Shown: one piece after another, positions 35,421 through 39,399 of the stretch
Layout: each line of letters starts with the position of its first letter
Numbering within the stretch: the first letter of the stretch is position 1
Origin: Chitinophaga pinensis
GTDB taxonomy: Bacteria > Bacteroidota > Bacteroidia > NS11-12g > UBA9320
Length of the DNA: 39,399 nt
Assembly (NCBI GenBank): GCA_945897885.1
Contig: CAMDGU010000027.1
Span: 1 to 39,399 of the forward strand
Direction: 5' to 3'
Position numbers and translations under genes: made by a program
Notes under the pieces: model-generated
What the model saw: only the letters and a program-made list of their open reading frames with translations
Databases searched by the model: none
What the model was told of the DNA's origin: nothing

Positions 35421-35440
35421 ACTATTAAAAAAAAATTAAG

Positions 35441-37681
35441 ATGAACTATACAGCTTTTACCAAATCATTCGATTTTGGCGACGGACGCACAATTACTTTA
35501 GAAACAGGTAAATTAGCAAAACAAGCACATGGATCCGTGGTGCTAACGCAGGGCAAAACTATGATTTTGGCCACCGTGGTTTCAAATTATGAAGCCAAAG
35601 AAGATTTAGATTTTCTTCCTCTTTCAGTTGATTACCAAGAAAAATTTGCAGCCGTAGGTCGTATTCCCGGCAGTTTTTTACGCCGAGAAAGCCGTCTTTC
35701 GGACTACGAAGTATTGATCTGTCGTATTGTTGACAGAGCTATTCGTCCTTTATTTCCCGATGACTACCACTCCGAAACTCAAGTAAATTTATTTTTAATC
35801 TCAAGTGATGAAAATATTTTACCTGATGCTTTAGTAGGTTTGGCTGCTTCAGCTGCTATTTGTATCACTGATATTCCTTTTGCCGGTCCTATTTCAGAAG
35901 TAAGAGTCGCTCGTGTGGATGGCAAATTTATCATCAACCCCTATAAAGACCAATTAGAGAAAAGTGATTTGGACTTGATTGTTTCAGGAACCGCCAATGA
36001 ACTTAACATGGTAGAAGGTGAAATGACCAACGCTTCGGAAGCGGATATGGTTGAAGCTTTGAAACTTGCTCATGAATACATAAAAAAGCAATGTGCTTTT
36101 CAGTTGGAGTTTTGTGATTTAATGGGTGGTCGTAAGGCAACCAGAGAATACAATCATGAAATAAATGATGAGGATTTAAAGAAGAAAGTGAGAGAAGATG
36201 TTTATCAAAAAATATATGATGTAGCTAAAGTTCCCAGCAATAAGGATGAACGTTCGGCTGCATTCAAAGCTATTTTGGATGAATACATTTTATCAAAAGG
36301 TGATGGTCTTGAAGACACAACAAAAAAGCTTATAAAAAGATATTTTGGTAAAGCCAAAAAGGAAGCGGTTCGTAATATGATGTTGGATACCCGCAGTCGT
36401 TTGGATGGTCGTCAACTGGATGAAATTCGACCAATATGGAGCGAAGTAGATTATTTGCCTTGTGCTCATGGTTCTAGTGTTTTTACTCGTGGTGAAACGC
36501 AATCATTAACCTCAGTAACTTTAGGCGGAAAACTTGACCAACAATTATTGGATAGCCCAATGGTTTATGGTAAAAGCGGTTTTATGTTACATTACAATTT
36601 TCCCGGCTTTAGTACGGGTGAAATTAAACCAAATCGTGCCCCAGCCCGCCGTGAAATAGGTCACGGAAATTTAGCTGCACGTAGTTTAAAGAAAATGTTA
36701 CCTGATCAAGTAGACTACACCATCCGTATCGTTTCTGATATTTTAGAATCCAACGGAAGTAGCAGTATGGCTACCGTTTGTGCTGGTTCATTAGCGTTAA
36801 TGGATGCCGGTATTAAAATGAAAGAAGCTGTTTCAGGTATTGCGATGGGGATGATTTCTGACCCGGTAACCGGCCGTTATGCTATTCTTTCTGATATCTT
36901 GGGTGATGAAGATCATTTAGGAGATATGGATTTTAAAATTGTTGGAACCAAAGAAGGCATCGTGGCTTGTCAAATGGATATAAAGGTTGAAGGATTATCC
37001 TATGAACTTTTAGCCGAAGCTTTGGAACAATCACGTAGAGGCAGACTTCATATTTTGGGTAAAATGAATGAAACCCTTAGTGGTCCTAGAGAAGAACTGA
37101 AACCACATACCCCACGTATTGAGCGTATTGAAATTGAAAAAGATAAAATAGGTGCAGTAATTGGTAGCGGAGGAAAAGTAATTCAGGATATTCAGGCACA
37201 AACCGGTACAACCATTTCTATTGAAGAAGTTGGAAACAAAGGAATCGTAGAAATTTTGGCAACTGACATGGAAAGCATGGAAAAAGCCAAAGCCATTGTG
37301 ATTGGAATAATTACTGATCCTGAAGAAGGTGCCACTTACGAAGGTGTGGTAAAAGGTATTCAGGAATTTGGTGCTTTTGTTGAATTCATGCCGGGCAAAC
37401 AAGGTTTGTTGCATATTTCTGAAATAAGCTATTCTCGCTTAAACAGCATGGATGGTGTGTATCAGGAAGGTGATAAAGTAATGGTGAAGTTACTTGAAGT
37501 TGATAAAAAGACAGGTAAGTTTAAACTTTCACATAAGGCACTTTTAGAAAAACCTGAAGGATATGTTGAGCCAGCTCCTCGTCCTCCCCGTGATAGAGAT
37601 GAAAGAGGCAGAGGTGGTGACCGTCGTGATGACCGCAGAGGTGGCGGCGATAGAAGAGGAGATGATAGAAACCGTCGCTAA
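35441..37681 (+). CDS. pnp: polyribonucleotide nucleotidyltransferase (PNPase)
   Basis: Phosphorolytic 3'-to-5' exonuclease in RNA turnover. The 746-residue protein has two RNase PH domains (about 10–215 and 305–540; GRIPGSFLRRESRLSDYEVLICRIVDRAIRPLFP-type block near 77–110, and ARREIGHGNLAARSLK near 402–417), a KH domain (GAVIGSGGKVIQDIQAQTG near 570–590) and an S1 domain (YEGVVKGIQEFGAFVEFMPG near 634–653). The last ~35 residues are an Arg/Gly/Asp-rich disordered tail, usual in Bacteroidota. Downstream is a perfect 15-bp terminator. Confidence 0.98.
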   Translation: MNYTAFTKSFDFGDGRTITLETGKLAKQAHGSVVLTQGKTMILATVVSNYEAKEDLDFLPLSVDYQEKFAAVGRIPGSFLRRESRLSDYEVLICRIVDRAIRPLFPDDYHSETQVNLFLISSDENILPDALVGLAASAAICITDIPFAGPISEVRVARVDGKFIINPYKDQLEKSDLDLIVSGTANELNMVEGEMTNASEADMVEALKLAHEYIKKQCAFQLEFCDLMGGRKATREYNHEINDEDLKKKVREDVYQKIYDVAKVPSNKDERSAAFKAILDEYILSKGDGLEDTTKKLIKRYFGKAKKEAVRNMMLDTRSRLDGRQLDEIRPIWSEVDYLPCAHGSSVFTRGETQSLTSVTLGGKLDQQLLDSPMVYGKSGFMLHYNFPGFSTGEIKPNRAPARREIGHGNLAARSLKKMLPDQVDYTIRIVSDILESNGSSSMATVCAGSLALMDAGIKMKEAVSGIAMGMISDPVTGRYAILSDILGDEDHLGDMDFKIVGTKEGIVACQMDIKVEGLSYELLAEALEQSRRGRLHILGKMNETLSGPREELKPHTPRIERIEIEKDKIGAVIGSGGKVIQDIQAQTGTTISIEEVGNKGIVEILATDMESMEKAKAIVIGIITDPEEGATYEGVVKGIQEFGAFVEFMPGKQGLLHISEISYSRLNSMDGVYQEGDKVMVKLLEVDKKTGKFKLSHKALLEKPEGYVEPAPRPPRDRDERGRGGDRRDDRRGGGDRRGDDRNRR

Positions 37682-37701
37682 TTTTTAGCAATAAATTATA
37701 T

Positions 37702-37737
37702 AAAATGAGTTATAAGTTTATTCTTATAACTCATTTT
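37702..37737. terminator. intrinsic terminator after pnp (probably bidirectional)
   Basis: A perfect 15-bp inverted repeat (37702–37716 with 37723–37737) around TTTATT, core ATGAGTTATAAG, with A-tract left and T-tract right. It starts 20 bp after pnp and also lies behind the minus-strand gene ending at 37777. Confidence 0.88.
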
Positions 37738-37776
37738 TTTTAGATTGATATTTCTAACAACTCAGAATTAAATTCA

Positions 37777-38505
37777 TCATTTTTGGCCATTCTTCATTGC
37801 CCAGTCATCCTTTACCAAATACCCTATTGTGAACCTGATGTTAAAGAAAAATTGACCGGGTATATCGGTGTTTTTTCCAAGCGAAAAATTATTATAATTA
37901 ATATTGGCTCCCAATTGATAGTACTTTAAGTTTTTTCTGGTTAACCGATAGCCAATACCTCCCATTCCATGAAAACTGATGGTGCTAGGTCTTGATTGAC
38001 TTGCGTTTCGGGCAGTGCGTTCAAGATATAGTACTTCAAAACCGGGACCTATTTCATAAAACAGTTCCTTGCCGGTGGCTTCAATAAGTGGTTTGTGGTA
38101 ATAAAATGAAAAAGCTAAATCGCCAAAATATCGGGTGTTTAAAGTGTCGTTACTAAAATAGTACTCATAGGGTTTTCGGGTTTTTATAAAACGGTAGGTT
38201 CCGGTAATGCCCAACGAATAGTCCTCTTTTTTTGAACCAATTCCCAAACCAAATTCTGGATGCATGTTCATGGCGCTTATATAGTTGGGGGAGTGGGTAT
38301 ATCCAAAAATGTATTGATAATCGAGGTAAACAAGTTTATTCGAATTTAGTAAGTTAAAGTTAAACTTTGAGGCGATGGGAACACTAGGTATTTCTTTGAT
38401 TGTGGTTAAATTTGCCAACGATTTATTGCTTACAGCCAATTGAGCCTTAAGAGGAATTATTAATAAAATTACAAAACTTAAAACGGCTATAGCTCTTAAA
38501 TTCAC
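37777..38505 (-). CDS. predicted outer-membrane beta-barrel-like protein
   Basis: 242 residues from GTG 38505, which gives a signal peptide (MNLRAIAVLSFVILLIIPLK, ending AQ). The rest is rich in alternating polar/aromatic strands: LVYLDYQYIFGYTHSPN, YSLGITGTYRFIKTRKPYEYYF, YFGDLAFSFYYHKPL, GIGYRLTRKNLKYYQLGANINYNNF and the near-terminal FFFNIRFTIGYLVKDDW. This is the pattern of a small outer-membrane barrel, but no named family is recognised. It diverges from the retropepsin-like gene with 23 bp between start codons. Confidence 0.55.
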   Translation of the reverse strand: MNLRAIAVLSFVILLIIPLKAQLAVSNKSLANLTTIKEIPSVPIASKFNFNLLNSNKLVYLDYQYIFGYTHSPNYISAMNMHPEFGLGIGSKKEDYSLGITGTYRFIKTRKPYEYYFSNDTLNTRYFGDLAFSFYYHKPLIEATGKELFYEIGPGFEVLYLERTARNASQSRPSTISFHGMGGIGYRLTRKNLKYYQLGANINYNNFSLGKNTDIPGQFFFNIRFTIGYLVKDDWAMKNGQK

Positions 38506-38528
38506 ACTGCAATTTAGATATAAACAAT

Positions 38529-38948
38529 TTGAAAATAAAAATAGAATTACAATCGCTGGGCGACGATGGTTACCACTTGTTTTGCAAAGTAAAAGTGAAT
38601 GGTAAAAAGTGCCGTGCCTTAATTGATACAGGAGCCAGCAAATCGGTTATTGGTAAAAAACTGATTGAAAAATTGAAGGTGGAAGAATACAAAGTGAAAG
38701 GAGATAATCAAATGACAGGTATTCATCCCGGCGAGGTAAATGTGGCCTTTGCCAAAATTGACAGCATTGCCTTTGGTAACCTAAAGTTTAAAAATTTAAT
38801 CACCGGTCTTATAGATTTGGAGCATGTAAATTTGCAGTATAAAACCTTAAATATTGAACCTTTTGAACTGATATTGGGTGGCGATATTTTAAGCAAAGGC
38901 AAAGCGGTGATTGATTACAAAAACAAATTTTTAAAGCTTGTTAAATAA
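38529..38948 (+). CDS. single-domain retropepsin-like aspartic protease
   Basis: 139 residues from TTG 38529, the closest usual start codon upstream of the active site; no ATG lies before the catalytic motif. The fold shows CRALIDTGASKSVIGKKL near 28–45 with catalytic Asp33 in the DTGAS motif, and the closing flap-side sequence ELILGGDILSKGKAVIDYKNKFLKL near 113–138, where the hydrophobic-Gly-Gly-Asp/Asn-Leu is the second family block. Retroviral-type aspartic proteases work as dimers with one Asp per monomer. No signal peptide, so cytosolic. Not part of a retroelement: no reverse transcriptase or integrase is near. Substrate unknown. Confidence 0.8.
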   Translation: MKIKIELQSLGDDGYHLFCKVKVNGKKCRALIDTGASKSVIGKKLIEKLKVEEYKVKGDNQMTGIHPGEVNVAFAKIDSIAFGNLKFKNLITGLIDLEHVNLQYKTLNIEPFELILGGDILSKGKAVIDYKNKFLKLVK

Positions 38949-38954
38949 TATAAG

Positions 38955-39040
38955 TTTTACCACGGAGGCACAGAGAACACGAAGGAATACTAAGAAAACT
39001 CCTAGTGTCTTTTTGCCCTTAGTGCCTTTATGTATAATTT
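38955..39040. repeat. dispersed repeat, copy A
   Basis: Begins AGTTTTACCACGGAGGCACA and shows loosely complementary ends (GGAGGCACAGAG with the reverse of TTAGTGCCTTTATG). This class of repeat, with CACAGAGGCACAGAG-like arms, recurs in intergenic DNA of many environmental bacteria. Copy B follows after about 17 bp in the same orientation. Confidence 0.6.
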
Positions 39041-39057
39041 TTTTATTTAATCATTTA

Positions 39058-39147
39058 AGTTTTAACGCAGAGGTACAGAGAATACATAGATTAAAAAAGA
39101 AAACTCCGTGCTTCTTCGCTTTCTTCGTGTCTCCGTGTTTAATTTTT
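39058..39147. repeat. dispersed repeat, copy B
   Basis: Begins AGTTTTAACGCAGAGGTACA, clearly related to copy A through the shared AGAAAACTCC centre, and ends with a better preserved complementary arm, CTTCGTGTCTCCGTGTTTAA. The right arm runs into the 5' part of the following reading frame. Confidence 0.6.
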
Positions 39148-39399
39148 TTATGCATCCTTGGTTTAGCAAACTGCAATTCCAAACCGTTTCATACCCTAAA
39201 AGGGAAAACCACCAACATAGATATTAAAACCAATACCAAAGCCATTGTTTATTTTTTTATGGTTCCCGATTGTCCGTTTGCGCAATTTTATACAATGTCT
39301 GTCAATCAGGTTTACAGTCAGTATTACACTAAGGATGTTCAGTTTTTTGGCATTGTGCCGGGCAATTTATATTCCTTAAATGAAATTGATTCGTTTAAA
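39127..39399 (+). CDS. start of a redoxin/thioredoxin-like protein (3' end outside window)
   Basis: The frame is open to the window end and reads a hydrophobic segment, LIFLCILGLANCNS, then AIVYFFMVPDCPFAQFYTMS, VNQVYSQYY and VQFFGIVPGN, the pattern of AhpC/redoxin-fold proteins with a D/E-C-P active site near residue 48. These often serve as thiol-dependent partners of envelope metalloproteins in Bacteroidota. The first segment resembles a lipoprotein signal ending LANC, though Asn before Cys is unusual. GTG 39127 is the only usual start codon in the right area; it lies inside repeat copy B, and basic residues encoded just upstream (LKKK) suggest the true start may be earlier with an atypical codon. 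The second active-site Cys is replaced (CPFAQ). Confidence 0.55.
   Translation, partial: MSPCLIFLCILGLANCNSKPFHTLKGKTTNIDIKTNTKAIVYFFMVPDCPFAQFYTMSVNQVYSQYYTKDVQFFGIVPGNLYSLNEIDSFK

Noticed and set aside
37031-37414. 127-residue antisense frame within pnp, Phe/Asn rich
   Set aside because: Composition mirrors the KH/S1 coding strand; no start context or domain.
38529-38948. Retropepsin-like gene as part of a retroelement
   Set aside because: No reverse transcriptase, integrase, terminal repeat or tRNA primer site nearby; it matches free-standing bacterial retropepsin-like proteins.
38955-39147. CRISPR-like or tandem array
   Set aside because: Only two diverged copies of about 88 bp with internal complementarity; no uniform spacers and no cas genes.

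Overview
This AT-rich window comes from a member of the Bacteroidota. Support for that: a porP–gldK–gldL–gldM–gldN type IX secretion (T9SS) / gliding cluster, proteins with T9SS type A (NYPNP) and type B (gliding-associated, CHU_C-like) sorting domains, Bacteroidota-restricted families (IPExxxVDY, DUF2480), and many copies of the Bacteroidota -7 promoter element TAnnTTTG, some with a TTTG -33 element. I cannot fix the order or genus. Gliding proteins and an uncultured-type mix of environmental repeats suggest a free-living lineage, not a gut Bacteroides.

Layout. 1–5057: end of a porP/sprF gene, then gldKLMN, the outer-membrane ring and inner-membrane motor of the T9SS. 5197–6681: an APC amino-acid permease, followed by a perfect 20-bp terminator shared with the opposing genes. 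6754–11480 (minus): rbfA, a LolC/E-like ABC permease, pth, an IPExxxVDY protein, then pyk–DUF2480 from its own promoter. 11657–16973 (plus): a 1555-residue type B secreted adhesin-like protein and a LysE-family exporter. 16970–20235 (minus): rplM–rpsI–rpsB–tsf, a strong terminator, then pyrH. 20452–24415 (minus): a DUF1800/DUF1501 secreted pair and a SPOR-like coiled-coil protein. 24611–30587: fumC, an L,D-transpeptidase, ccmB (minus), a TerB-like protein, accC, and a TPR/membrane protein. 30596–34937: a secreted unknown (minus), a CTD-only mini-protein (plus), mgtE and rsmA (minus). 35073–37681: rpsO–pnp with a structured leader between them. 37777–39399: an outer-membrane-like protein, a divergent retropepsin-like protein, two copies of a dispersed repeat, and the start of a redoxin-like gene.

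How they fit together. Most genes are core: translation (S15, L13, S9, S2, EF-Ts, RbfA, RsmA, Pth), RNA turnover (PNPase), UMP kinase, pyruvate kinase and fumarase. The Bacteroidota-specific layer is protein export: the Gld/Por machine at the left edge, and at least three possible clients elsewhere in the window (the giant type B protein, DUF1501 with a type A tag, and the CTD-only mini-protein). I found no CRISPR, transposase, prophage, tRNA or rRNA, and no convincing wholly new system. The most interesting items are the CTD-only protein, a dispersed palindromic repeat read in frame inside the DUF1800 gene, a repeat pair that appears to supply the 5' end of a redoxin gene, -7 boxes sitting directly on start codons, and the rpsO–pnp leader.
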